A DNA stretch of 64,000 nucleotides from NCBI RefSeq assembly GCF_963378085.1, contig NZ_OY726395.1:2294001-2358000 (forward strand), written 5' to 3'. This stretch comes from Mycolicibacterium sp. MU0050. Lineage in GTDB: Bacteria > Actinomycetota > Actinomycetes > Mycobacteriales > Mycobacteriaceae. Both the position numbers and the translations under genes were made by a program. Of this stretch, positions 9,639-17,629 are shown one piece after another (the stretch's first letter is position 1; the number at the start of each line of letters is the position of its first letter). The notes under the pieces are model-generated. The model saw only the letters and a program-made list of their open reading frames with translations. It did not search any database and had not been told where the DNA came from.

Positions 9639-10744
9639 GTCGCCTCGAGTTCGGCGAGCAGCGCCGCGACCGCCGATTCCGCCAGCGGCGGCAACGGTTG
9701 GTCGGCCTCGGCCGCCTCGATCAGGTTGACCGACAGCCCGGCGGCCAGGGCGGCGTCCTCCTCGGTGAGGTTTGTACGGTGTCGGGCGGCGAAGAGTCGT
9801 TGCCCGACTGAGGCTTTCGGCGTGGCGGCGACCTTCAGCATGAGGTCATCGTAGCGGCGCCGCACGCCACCGAGGGCGATGACGAGCGCGGGCGCGCCGG
9901 GGGCGTTGCGGGCCGCCTCGGTAGCCACGGCGCGCAGGTTGCGGAGGTCGGCCAGGATGCCGGTGGCCGCCGCGTAGTACTCGGGTGCGGCCGGGTCGGG
10001 CAGCGCCTCGATGGCGGTGTCGACGCTCTTCAGGGCCAACTGGATGGTTTGGGCGATCAGCGGCGAGGCCACCGATGTCGAGATCACCTGGGTGGCTTCG
10101 TCGTCAGGGGCGGGCGCCCCCTGGCGGATTCCCGAGATGGTGCCGGGCGGCCACTGCAGGATCTGCTCGAGTTTGGTGCGGGTGCTCTCGTGTGGCCAGC
10201 TGCGGCCCTTCTCGAACGCGATCAGCGCCCCGGCGTTGATGATCTTGTCGCGCGCCAGGCCGCGCTGCGTGAGTTCGAGTTCCCGGCGCCGGGCCGCGAC
10301 CGCCGCGCCGGCGCGGGCGATGCCGGGGTCGACGGGTTCGACGGAGGTGGTCTCCTCGGAGCGGTCGCCGGCGTCGTCATCGAAGTCGTCGGGGGTGTCG
10401 TCACCGACGAACAGGTCCACGGCGAAGCCGTCCGCGTCGCCGAGCTTGATCGTCATCCGATCGGCGATCGGGACGGACTCGTGGCGTACCCCGTCGACGA
10501 ACATGCCGTTGCGGCTGCTGTCGATGGCCACCCAGGTCGCGCCCTCCGGGCGTAACCGCACGTGGGTCCGCGACATCCAACTGAAGTTGAAGTGGATGCT
10601 CGAGGCGGGGTCGCGGCCGATCGTGAGCTCGCCGTCGGCGGGGTCGGCCGAGCGGATCTGGCCGCCACAACGCACGGTGAGTTTGGGTGGTGCCGGCGGG
10701 GTGGGGCGGTCAGGATTTGCTGCTCCGGTGGCCGCGGAGTCCAT
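9635..10744 (-). CDS. FHA-domain protein with two helix-turn-helix-like segments
   Basis: 369 aa. Residues 20-105 form an FHA domain with the phosphothreonine-binding residues in place: GRDPASS (Arg44), SWMSRTH (Ser58, His61) and SSRNG (Asn79). An acidic linker (DDTPDDFDDDAGD) follows. Residues about 142-200 read as an XRE-type helix-turn-helix (RRRELELTQRGLARDKII, then IAFEKGR). Residues about 322-365 look like a second, degenerate one (ARHRTNLTEEDAALAAGL). This suggests a DNA-binding regulator that docks on a phosphorylated partner, such as a kinase in this island (inference). The ATG at 10744 is preceded by AGGAGG with 12 nt spacing. The upstream region carries repeated GTAGC motifs. Confidence 0.75.
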   Translation of the reverse strand: MDSAATGAANPDRPTPPAPPKLTVRCGGQIRSADPADGELTIGRDPASSIHFNFSWMSRTHVRLRPEGATWVAIDSSRNGMFVDGVRHESVPIADRMTIKLGDADGFAVDLFVGDDTPDDFDDDAGDRSEETTSVEPVDPGIARAGAAVAARRRELELTQRGLARDKIINAGALIAFEKGRSWPHESTRTKLEQILQWPPGTISGIRQGAPAPDDEATQVISTSVASPLIAQTIQLALKSVDTAIEALPDPAAPEYYAAATGILADLRNLRAVATEAARNAPGAPALVIALGGVRRRYDDLMLKVAATPKASVGQRLFAARHRTNLTEEDAALAAGLSVNLIEAAEADQPLPPLAESAVAALLAELEAT

Positions 10745-10748
10745 CGTC

Positions 10749-10829
10749 GCTACATCCTCCTGCTACATCATCGCTACGCCTTAGGCAATCCAAGGGAGCA
10801 TATCGCAAGCATAAGTGTTGCATCGCTAC
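10749..10829 (-). repeat. Cluster of GTAGC motifs upstream of the FHA regulator
   Basis: On the minus strand GTAGC occurs four times, at plus-strand 10749-10753, 10762-10766, 10773-10777 and 10825-10829. The first three are spaced 13 and 11 nt. Two copies extend to GTAGCGATG. The array covers the leader of the FHA/HTH gene and the divergent promoter area before coxM. It may be an autoregulatory operator. Confidence 0.45.
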
Positions 10830-10880
10830 ATTTTGCTGCGCGGACAGCCGGTGACGTCGGTCACCACGGCGTGCTCTAAA

Positions 10881-10896
10881 CTGAGCGAGTGCACAG
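10881..10896 (+). promoter_or_regulatory. Palindromic operator candidate upstream of coxM
   Basis: CTGAGCGAGTGCACAG is an imperfect palindrome 37-52 nt upstream of the coxM ATG. Its reverse complement with one flanking base, GCTGTGCACTCGCTCAG, matches the site upstream of coxL (GCTAAGCACTCGCTCAG) at 15 of 17 positions. The size and symmetry are typical of TetR-family operators. No regulator of that family is encoded in the window. Confidence 0.55.
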
Positions 10897-10932
10897 CAGC
10901 CCTGTACGCCCCCGGTTTTCAGGAGGGCAGTC

Positions 10933-11820
10933 ATGAAGCCGGCCCCATTCGCCTACCACCGCCCGCATGATCTCGAAGACGTGTGCGCCCTGCTCGACGA
11001 GCTCGGCGACGACGCCAAGATCCTCGCCGGCGGCCAGAGCCTGACGCCGATGCTGGCGTTGCGCCTGACGCATTTCGAGAACCTGGTCGACATCTCGCGG
11101 TTGCGCGAGCTCCAGGGCATCGAACGGCGCGGCGACACCCTCTGGGTGGGCGCCGGAACCACGCACGCCGCGGTCGGCGCCGACGACGTGGTGCGCACCG
11201 ACGTCCCGCTGCTCAACCGGGTGACCCCGCTGATCGGGCACTTCCAGATCCGCAACCGGGGCACGCTCGGCGGAGCGGTGGCGCATGCCGACCCGGCCGG
11301 TGAGTATCCGACCGCGGCGCTGACGCTGGACGCCGTGATCGAGGCGACGTCCTCGGCCGGGCGACGCGAGATCCCCGCCGCGGAGTTCTTCACCGGCCTG
11401 TGGGAGACCGCCCTGGCACCGGGCGAGGTGCTCACCGCGGTCGGCTTCCCGGTGTGGCGCGGCCGCAGCGGCTTCGGGGTACACGAATTCGCCCGCCGGC
11501 ATGGCGATTTCGCGATCGCCGGCGCCACCGTCGCCACCGAGCTCGACGACGACGACCGGGTCAAGCGATGCGCCATCGGCCTGCTGGGGTTGGGGTCCAC
11601 ACCGCGGCGCGCCCACGAGGCCGAGCAGGCCGTGATCGGGCGGAAGCTCGCCGATGTCGTCGCCGACGAGGTGGGCGAGTTGGCGATGCGCGGACTCGAC
11701 GACATACCCGCCGACCAGCAGGGGTCGGTGTCCTACCGCACCCGCGTGGGCTCCGCGATGGTATCGCGGGCCTTCACCGACGCCGTCACCGAGGCCAGCA
11801 GGGAGAACGCATATGCATGA
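10933..11820 (+). CDS. Molybdenum hydroxylase FAD subunit (CoxM-like)
   Basis: 295 aa. This is the FAD-binding medium subunit of a xanthine oxidase/CO dehydrogenase-type hydroxylase, which passes electrons from the iron-sulfur subunit to an acceptor. It shows the two FAD motifs: AGGQSLTPML (about 32-41) and TLGGAVAHADPAGEYP (about 110-125). Length matches CoxM (about 290 aa). It starts at ATG 10933 after GGAGGG. The stop overlaps the small-subunit start by 8 nt. Neighbours identify a three-subunit enzyme with coxS next and coxL on the opposite strand about 1.3 kb away, a split arrangement compared with contiguous cox operons. Confidence 0.9.
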   Translation: MKPAPFAYHRPHDLEDVCALLDELGDDAKILAGGQSLTPMLALRLTHFENLVDISRLRELQGIERRGDTLWVGAGTTHAAVGADDVVRTDVPLLNRVTPLIGHFQIRNRGTLGGAVAHADPAGEYPTAALTLDAVIEATSSAGRREIPAAEFFTGLWETALAPGEVLTAVGFPVWRGRSGFGVHEFARRHGDFAIAGATVATELDDDDRVKRCAIGLLGLGSTPRRAHEAEQAVIGRKLADVVADEVGELAMRGLDDIPADQQGSVSYRTRVGSAMVSRAFTDAVTEASRENAYA

Positions 11821-12283
11821 GCACATCGTGGAGATGACCGTCAACGGCCGCGACGTGCAGGCGGTGGTCGAGCCCCGAATGACGTTGGCCGACTTCGTCC
11901 GTGAGCGGTGTGGCCTGACCGGGACCCATCTGGGATGTGAGCACGGCTCCTGCGGGGCCTGCACCGTTCTGCTCGACGGCGAGGCGGTGCGCAGCTGCCT
12001 GGTGTTCGCCGTGCAGGCCGACGGCAAGGAGGTGGCCACGGTCGAGGGCGTGGCTTCCCCGGACGGGGAGCTGTCGCCGGTGCAGGCCGCGCTGCGCGAG
12101 TGCCACGGCCTGCAGTGCGGATTCTGCACGCCGGGCTTCGTCATGTCGATCACCGCGCTGCTCAAGGACAATCCGAAGCCCACCGACGAGGAGATCCGCG
12201 AGGGACTCTCGGGCAACTTCTGCCGCTGCACCGGCTACCAGGGCATCGTCAACGCCGTCCATCGCGTCGTCGAGACCAGCTGA
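11813..12283 (+). CDS. Molybdenum hydroxylase [2Fe-2S] subunit (CoxS-like)
   Basis: 156 aa. It contains two iron-sulfur sites: a plant-ferredoxin type cluster CEHGSCGAC with a later Cys (RSCLVF), and the helical cluster formed by QCGFCTPGFV and NFCRCTGYQ. It carries electrons from the molybdenum centre to FAD. Start ATG 11813 overlaps the coxM stop (ATGCATGA), giving the usual length for the family. An in-frame start much further upstream lies inside coxM and is not credible. Confidence 0.93.
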   Translation: MHEHIVEMTVNGRDVQAVVEPRMTLADFVRERCGLTGTHLGCEHGSCGACTVLLDGEAVRSCLVFAVQADGKEVATVEGVASPDGELSPVQAALRECHGLQCGFCTPGFVMSITALLKDNPKPTDEEIREGLSGNFCRCTGYQGIVNAVHRVVETS

Positions 12284-12312
12284 CCCACAGCGGGACTGAC
12301 GCCGCCGCGTCG

Positions 12313-12356
12313 AACACCGAGGGCGGAGATTCGCGAGAATCTCCGCCCTCGGTGTT
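12313..12356. terminator. Bidirectional intrinsic terminator between coxS and coxG
   Basis: A perfect 20-bp stem (12313-12332 with 12337-12356) is closed by the tetraloop GCGA, a GNRA-type loop, and followed by TTTC on the plus strand. On the minus strand the repeat is flanked by GAAAAA before it and TCGAC after it. It separates the convergent coxMS and coxLG transcription units, each ending within about 30 nt. Confidence 0.8.
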
Positions 12357-12368
12357 TTTCGACTCTGT

Positions 12369-13067
12369 TCAGCCGAGCTGGGCTCCCGGGGGCAGCACCA
12401 CGACGTAGGGCTGCCGCGAGCGGCGGCCACCGAACAGCACTCCGAGCGCCAATCCGGCGAGCAATCCGGCGGCCACCGGCAGGGCGCGCTTGGCCATCGG
12501 CGCCGCGATCACCGACAGTAGATCCAACGAGGCCGCGTCGTCGTCGGCGGTATTCGGTTGCGCCGCAGCGGCCGTCGCGCCGGACGGGACTGCCGACAGC
12601 GGAGTCGCGCGCGGGGCGGAGGACCCGGCCACCAGGTCGGCCTCCAGGCGAGCGGCGAACTGGTCGATGAGCTTGCCCGCGACGTCGGCGAGCACCCCGC
12701 GACCGAACTGCGCGGCCTTGCCCGAGATGGTCAGGTCGGTGGTCAGCACACAGGTGCAGGCGTCGCCCTCGTCCTTGAGTTCGGCGGTGACCAGCGCGGC
12801 CGCGTTGCCCTGGCCGCGGGTCTCCTTGCCGCTGGCCTTGATCACCGCGCGGTGGGCCTGCGCGTCCTTCTCCTTGAACGCCGCATTGCCCTGGTACTGC
12901 ACGGTGATCGGGCCGACCTTCACCTTCACCGCGCCGGTGAATGCGTCGCCGTCGACCGACAGCAACTGCGCCCCGGGGATGCACGGCGCGATGCGTTCGA
13001 CATCGGTGAGCACTGCCCAGGCCTGGTCGATGGGAACGGGAACGCGAAACTCGTTGACTAACTCCAC
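12369..13067 (-). CDS. CoxG-like SRPBCC protein
   Basis: 232 aa. Residues 1-145 form a START/SRPBCC fold typical of carbon monoxide dehydrogenase subunit G: MELVNEFRVPVPIDQAW, DVERIAPCIPGAQL and VKVKVGPITVQYQG. A linker leads to a C-terminal hydrophobic helix (about 190-215), which probably anchors it to the membrane. CoxG proteins recruit molybdenum hydroxylases to the membrane or bind their quinone acceptor. It starts with GTG 13067 only 3 nt after the coxL stop, so it is coupled to coxL. Confidence 0.85.
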   Translation of the reverse strand: MELVNEFRVPVPIDQAWAVLTDVERIAPCIPGAQLLSVDGDAFTGAVKVKVGPITVQYQGNAAFKEKDAQAHRAVIKASGKETRGQGNAAALVTAELKDEGDACTCVLTTDLTISGKAAQFGRGVLADVAGKLIDQFAARLEADLVAGSSAPRATPLSAVPSGATAAAAQPNTADDDAASLDLLSVIAAPMAKRALPVAAGLLAGLALGVLFGGRRSRQPYVVVLPPGAQLG

Positions 13068-13070
13068 CTT

Positions 13071-15446
13071 CTACTGTCCTTTGCTCTGGGTCTTCTGGGC
13101 CTCTTCGATCGCCGCGACGATCGTGGCGGGCGTGGCCGGCATTTTCGTGATGGTGACGCCCAGCGGCGCCAGCGCATCGTTGATCGCGTTGATGACGGCC
13201 GGCGGCGAGCCGATGGCCCCGCCCTCGCCGCACCCCTTGTAGCCGCCGACCCCCGGCCCGGGGACCTCGACGTGGCCGAACTCGATGTTCGGCACGTCGG
13301 TGGTGGTGGGCAGCAGGTAGTCCACGAAGGTGGACGACAGCGGGTTCCCGTCGGCGTCGTAGGCCTGGTGCTCCAGCAGCGCGCCGCCGATGCCCTGCAC
13401 CGTGCCGCCCGCGACCTGACCCTCGACGACATTCGGGTTGATCATCGGGCCGACGTCCTCGCTGACGATGTAGCGGGTCAGCTTCACCTGGCCGGTGACG
13501 ATGTCCACCTCGCAGGTGCAGGCGTGAGTCGCGTTGGCCCAGTGGATCATCGCGGTCGGGGGCGAGGCGAACCGCGCCGTGGCCTCCAGCAGCGCCGAGG
13601 TCCCCGGCGGCAGCTGCGCCGCGTCGTAGTACGCGCGGTAGGCGATGTCGGCGAAGGTCACGCTCTTGCCGTCGTCGCCGCGCACGGTGGCCTTCGAATT
13701 CGCCAGCTCGATCTCGGACTCTTCGACGCCGAGCATCGAGGCGGCGATCGTCAGCAACTGCTTTCGCAGGATGGTGCCCGCCTCGTGGACGGCACCGGCC
13801 GTCATCGGTCCGCTGCGGCTGCCCTGCGTGCCGGCCCCGTATGGAGTTACCGCGGTGTCGCCCTGGATGGTCGAGACGTCCTCGATGTCGGCGCCCAGCG
13901 CGTCGGCGGTCAGCTGCACCACGGTGGTCTCGATGCTGTTGCCCGTCGAGCCGCCGTTGACGTAGACGTTGATGGTGCCGGTGGGCTCCATCCGGATGGT
14001 GGCGCCCTCGGTGCCCAGGTGGCCGGTGGCCGCGCCGGTGGGCTCGATGTAGGCAGAGAAGCCGAGGCCGATGTAGCGGCCCTGCTCCAGCGCCTCGCGC
14101 TGCTCCTTGCGGAAGCCCTCGTGATCGAGGATCTTCACCGCCTGCTCGAAGGTGTCGGCCGGCGCCACGTGGTCATACGGCATGCCGTTGGGGTTGAAGT
14201 AGGGCATCTCGTCGCCGCGCAGGATGTTGCGGCGGCGCAACTCGACCGGGTCCATGTCCATCTGGCGGGCCGCGATGTCGAGCAGGATCTCCCGTGACAG
14301 CGTCTCGTACTGCCACGGGCCGCGGTAGGCCGCCAGACCCGCGGTGTTGGAGAACACGGTCTGGTAGTTGAAGCTGCACTTCGGAACCCGGTAGGGCCCG
14401 GGGAAGAACATCCCGATGGCCGCGGTGGTCAACACCGGGTAGGGGGTGGGGTAGGCGCCAATGTCCTGGATGAAGTCGATGTCGCCGGCCAGGATCGTGC
14501 CGTCCTCGTCGAAGGCCATCCGGACCTTGCCGTCGACGTGCCGGGCTTGGCCGGCCGTCATCAGGTTCTCCCGGCGGTCCTCGATCCACTTCAGGGCGGC
14601 CGGCACCTTGCGGGCGGCCAGCAGGATGCACATGTCCTCCCGCATCGGGACGACCTTCTGGCCGAATCCGCCGCCGGTGTCGCGCATGATCACCCGCACG
14701 TTCTGCGCGGGCAGGCCCAGCAGCCGGGCGGCGAACGCGCGCAACTCGTGCGGGGTCTGGGTGGACGCCCACACCGTGAGTTCGTTCGACGCCGACTGCC
14801 ATTCGACGACCATGCCGCGGGTTTCCATCGGCACCGGCACGTAGCTCTGCTGATAGATGTGCGCCTGGGCGACGTGCGCCGCGGCGGCGAACACCTCTTC
14901 GTCCGGAGGCATGCCGGCCATGCCGCCGGCCTGGTTGTCCGGGTACTGCTCGTGGACCACGTGACCGTGCTCGGCGGCCATCTGTACGGCCTTGGTGAAA
15001 TCGGCGACGGCCGGCAGCGGCTCGTAGTCGACGTCGACCAGTTCGATGGCGTCCTCGGCGACGTAGCGGTCCTCGGCGATCACGATGGCCACCGGGTCAC
15101 CGACGAACTTCACCTCGCCGTCGGCCAACGGCGGCCGCGGGGTGTCCGGAACGTCCTTGCCGGCCACCGCGTGCCAGGCCTCGAGCACCTCGTGGTTGAT
15201 GTCCGCGGCCGTCAGCACCGCGACCACGCCCGGATGGGCACGCGCGGCGGAGACGTCGATGCCGGTGATCTTCGCCCGGGCGAAGGGGCTGCGGACGAAG
15301 CAGGCGTGCAGCATGCCCGGCCGCGTGACGTCGTCGACGTAGGTGCCGGTCCCGGTCAGCAGGCGGTTGTCCTCCACCCGCGGCACCCGCGTGCCGGCAT
15401 ACCGGCTGGCCGGCCGGTTGTCGGTCTCGAGAGCAGTTTCAGCCAT
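13071..15446 (-). CDS. Molybdopterin-binding large subunit of a xanthine dehydrogenase-family hydroxylase (CoxL-like)
   Basis: 791 aa. The N-terminal domain (GTRVPRVEDNRLLTGTGTYV) is followed by molybdenum-cofactor domains with TGGGFGQKV, a QGSRSG segment and the catalytic Glu region GCGEGGAIGSPPAV. The active-site loop reads AYRGPW (codons at 14313-14330). It is neither the form I CO dehydrogenase loop (AYXCSFR) nor the form II loop (AYRGAGR). It is therefore a related hydroxylase of unknown substrate rather than CO dehydrogenase. Start ATG 15446 is chosen over an upstream ATG at 15494 because the family motif begins about 20 residues after it. A palindromic site shared with coxM lies upstream. 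Confidence 0.9.
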   Translation of the reverse strand: MAETALETDNRPASRYAGTRVPRVEDNRLLTGTGTYVDDVTRPGMLHACFVRSPFARAKITGIDVSAARAHPGVVAVLTAADINHEVLEAWHAVAGKDVPDTPRPPLADGEVKFVGDPVAIVIAEDRYVAEDAIELVDVDYEPLPAVADFTKAVQMAAEHGHVVHEQYPDNQAGGMAGMPPDEEVFAAAAHVAQAHIYQQSYVPVPMETRGMVVEWQSASNELTVWASTQTPHELRAFAARLLGLPAQNVRVIMRDTGGGFGQKVVPMREDMCILLAARKVPAALKWIEDRRENLMTAGQARHVDGKVRMAFDEDGTILAGDIDFIQDIGAYPTPYPVLTTAAIGMFFPGPYRVPKCSFNYQTVFSNTAGLAAYRGPWQYETLSREILLDIAARQMDMDPVELRRRNILRGDEMPYFNPNGMPYDHVAPADTFEQAVKILDHEGFRKEQREALEQGRYIGLGFSAYIEPTGAATGHLGTEGATIRMEPTGTINVYVNGGSTGNSIETTVVQLTADALGADIEDVSTIQGDTAVTPYGAGTQGSRSGPMTAGAVHEAGTILRKQLLTIAASMLGVEESEIELANSKATVRGDDGKSVTFADIAYRAYYDAAQLPPGTSALLEATARFASPPTAMIHWANATHACTCEVDIVTGQVKLTRYIVSEDVGPMINPNVVEGQVAGGTVQGIGGALLEHQAYDADGNPLSSTFVDYLLPTTTDVPNIEFGHVEVPGPGVGGYKGCGEGGAIGSPPAVINAINDALAPLGVTITKMPATPATIVAAIEEAQKTQSKGQ

Positions 15447-15486
15447 CGGCAATCGTCCCCATTTCGTCACGCAGCGGGCTGCGCTG

Positions 15487-15502
15487 CTAAGCACTCGCTC
15501 AG
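15487..15502 (-). promoter_or_regulatory. Palindromic operator candidate upstream of coxL
   Basis: CTAAGCACTCGCTCAG has symmetric half-sites CTnAGC and GCTnAG around a 4-nt centre. It lies 41-56 nt upstream of the coxL ATG, the same distance as the matching site before coxM (10881-10896). This argues for one regulator controlling both halves of the hydroxylase locus. Confidence 0.55.
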
Positions 15503-15565
15503 CAGCAGCGTACTAGCTGTGTTTCGGCGAGTACAGAACCGCGGTGCCCGAACTCCCCGCCAGCC

Positions 15566-15976
15566 TCAGCCGCCCGGTTTGTTGGTGAACCAGATGTTCT
15601 CTTCGCGCAGGTTGCGGCTGCGCCAGCCGTCCGGGGTGCGGACCAACTCGTGGTGGTAATAGCCCCCGCACGCGCTGATGTCGGTCATCCCCGGCAGCTG
15701 CATGGGGTTGTAGAACATGGCCTGCACGCGGGCCGTGTCACCGTCGGTCTCGAGCACCTCGACGTTGGTGATGTAGTGCATGCTCCACGGCAGTACGCCG
15801 AAGTTGGCCGCGAACCACTCGACCACCTCGTCGCGGGTGCCGACGACGGCGCCGGCCGAGCTGTAGTCGATGTGCGCGTCCTCGGTGAACACCGAGCGGT
15901 ACAGCTCCCAGTCCTTGGTGTCGACCGCGCGGGCGTAGCGGTTCAGCAGCGCGGTGATCTCGAGTTGATCGCTCAC
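15566..15976 (-). CDS. SnoaL/NTF2-like protein
   Basis: 136 aa. The sequence LLNRYARAVDTKDWELYRSVF followed by DAHIDYSSAGAVVGTRDEVVEWFA, MHYITNVEV and a Tyr/His-rich GGYYHHELVRTPDGWR is characteristic of the SnoaL-like NTF2 fold used by small dehydratases, isomerases and ring-hydroxylase beta-type subunits. The reaction is unknown. GTG 15976 overlaps the aldehyde dehydrogenase stop by 4 nt (GTGA), so the two are cotranslated and probably act in one pathway. The coxL start lies 119 nt further on, with its own operator. Confidence 0.8.
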   Translation of the reverse strand: MSDQLEITALLNRYARAVDTKDWELYRSVFTEDAHIDYSSAGAVVGTRDEVVEWFAANFGVLPWSMHYITNVEVLETDGDTARVQAMFYNPMQLPGMTDISACGGYYHHELVRTPDGWRSRNLREENIWFTNKPGG

Positions 15977-17457
15977 TCCGGCATGCCGATGGTCTTGATG
16001 GCCAGGTACTCCATGTAGCCCTGGGTGCCGTTGCGGTAGCCCAGGCCGGACTGCTTGGTGCCGCCGAAGGGGGAGTCGATCCCGAAGTGGCTCTTGCCGT
16101 TGATGGTGACGTTGCCGGTACGCATCCGGGTGGCCACCGAGAAGGCGCGGTCCACGTCGGTGCCCGACACCTCGCCGGACAGCCCGTAGATGGTGTTGTT
16201 GGCGATGGCCACCGCGTCGTCGTCGCTGTCGTACGGAGTGACGGTGAGCACCGGGCCGAAGATCTCCTCCTGGGCGATCTTCGAGTCCGGGTCGACGTCG
16301 GCCAGCAGGGTGGCCTCGGTGTAGTAGCCGACCGGCAGCGCCTCGGGGATGCCGCCGCCGGTGACCAGCCGGGCCCCGGAGTCGACGCCGGACTTGATCA
16401 GCCCGAGCACCTTCTGCCGTTGGGTCTCGCTGATCTGCGGGCCCTGCATGTTGCCCGGTGTCCACGGGTCGCCGACGGGGAAGTTCGCCATGCTGGTCTT
16501 GAGGATCTCGATGCCCTCCTCGTAGCGGGAGCGGGGCAGCAGGATGCGGCTGGGCAGGATGCAGCTCTGCCCGGACATGACACAGGCCATCATCGCCGCC
16601 AGCGGCAGCGACGCGTTGAGATCGGCGTCGTCGAGCACGATGTGGGCCGACTTGCCGCCGAGTTCGAGCAGGGTCTTCTTCACCGTCGAAGCGCCGGCGG
16701 CGAGGATGGCCCGGCCGGTGGCGGTCGAGCCGGTGAAGGTGATCATGTCGACCCGCGGGTCGGCCGACAGTGCGGCGCCGACCTCGTTGGCGTTGGAGGT
16801 CACGACGTTGAACACCCCGGCGGGGATGTCGGTTTCCTCGGCGACGATGCGGCCCAGCTCGCTGCCGGACCACGGGGTCAGCTGCGCGGGTTTGAGCACC
16901 ACGGTGTTGCCGGCCATCAACGCGGGAATTGTTTCGGCGATGTTGAGGTAGAACGGCACGTTCCACGGGGTGATCGCGCCGACCACGCCGACGGCCTCGT
17001 AATGCAGCTTGCGGCGCGCCGGTCCCAGCGGGGTGTCGTGCAAACCGGTGTCGACGAGGTACTCGAAGTCGCGGCCGTGTTCGGCCCAGTGCTTGACCTC
17101 TGCGATGGGGCTTTCGATCTGGCTGCCGGTGACCGTCACCGGACAACCCACCTCGGTGATCAGGATGCGCCGCAACCGTTCCTGGTTCTTCTCCAGGGCC
17201 GCGTGCAGTTGCATCAGGCAGTTGAAGCGGAAGTCGCGGTCCCGAGACCAGTCGGTCTCGTCGAAGGCGCGGCGCGCCGCCCCGACCGCGCGCGCCATGT
17301 CGTCGACGGTGCCGTCGGCCGCGGTGCCGGCGACCTCTTCGCTGGCCGGGTGGACCACGTCGAAGGTGGCGCCGTTGGCCGTGCCGGTCATCTCGCCGTC
17401 GATCAGCATGCGGGAATCGCCCGCCAGCACACCGGTCTCGCTCTGCACAGTCGTCAT
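15973..17457 (-). CDS. NAD(P)-dependent aldehyde dehydrogenase
   Basis: 494 aa. It oxidises an aldehyde to the acid with NAD(P). Visible motifs are the Rossmann segment ITPWNVPFYLNIAETIPAL, FTGSTATGRAI, the catalytic Glu motif LLELGGKSAHIVLDDADL, the nucleophilic Cys in MSGQSCILPSR, and EEIFGPVLTV near the end. Start ATG 17457 follows GAGGGTG. In an operon with the SnoaL-like gene, and close to the hydroxylase and two reductases, it probably handles an aldehyde intermediate of the same catabolic route. The substrate cannot be read from sequence. Confidence 0.93.
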   Translation of the reverse strand: MTTVQSETGVLAGDSRMLIDGEMTGTANGATFDVVHPASEEVAGTAADGTVDDMARAVGAARRAFDETDWSRDRDFRFNCLMQLHAALEKNQERLRRILITEVGCPVTVTGSQIESPIAEVKHWAEHGRDFEYLVDTGLHDTPLGPARRKLHYEAVGVVGAITPWNVPFYLNIAETIPALMAGNTVVLKPAQLTPWSGSELGRIVAEETDIPAGVFNVVTSNANEVGAALSADPRVDMITFTGSTATGRAILAAGASTVKKTLLELGGKSAHIVLDDADLNASLPLAAMMACVMSGQSCILPSRILLPRSRYEEGIEILKTSMANFPVGDPWTPGNMQGPQISETQRQKVLGLIKSGVDSGARLVTGGGIPEALPVGYYTEATLLADVDPDSKIAQEEIFGPVLTVTPYDSDDDAVAIANNTIYGLSGEVSGTDVDRAFSVATRMRTGNVTINGKSHFGIDSPFGGTKQSGLGYRNGTQGYMEYLAIKTIGMPE

Positions 17458-17629
17458 CGTGGGCACCCTCACAAGCACTCGGAATTGTGGATTCTGCGAC
17501 AAGTTTACAGAACGTGTCGACCTTGTCACGTGGGTTTGAGTCCGGGTTTTCGGCGGAGCCGCCGGGCGGGCGTGGGCAATATTCCCCCGCGTAGCGTGCT
17601 GGGGGACAGCTGAAGACCTGGAGGCCACG
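17458..17629. promoter_or_regulatory. Divergent promoter region between aldehyde dehydrogenase and aldo-keto reductase
   Basis: The 172-nt gap holds an inverted repeat GACAAG (17498-17503) with CTTGTC (17522-17527), and the nonamer AAGCACTCG (17473-17481) that also occurs in the coxL operator. Either could be a regulator site for both directions. No clear -35/-10 pair was identified. Confidence 0.35.

Noticed and set aside
10933..15446. Naming the locus carbon monoxide dehydrogenase
   Set aside because: The active-site loop AYRGPW lacks the form I Cys, and the genes are split into convergent units.
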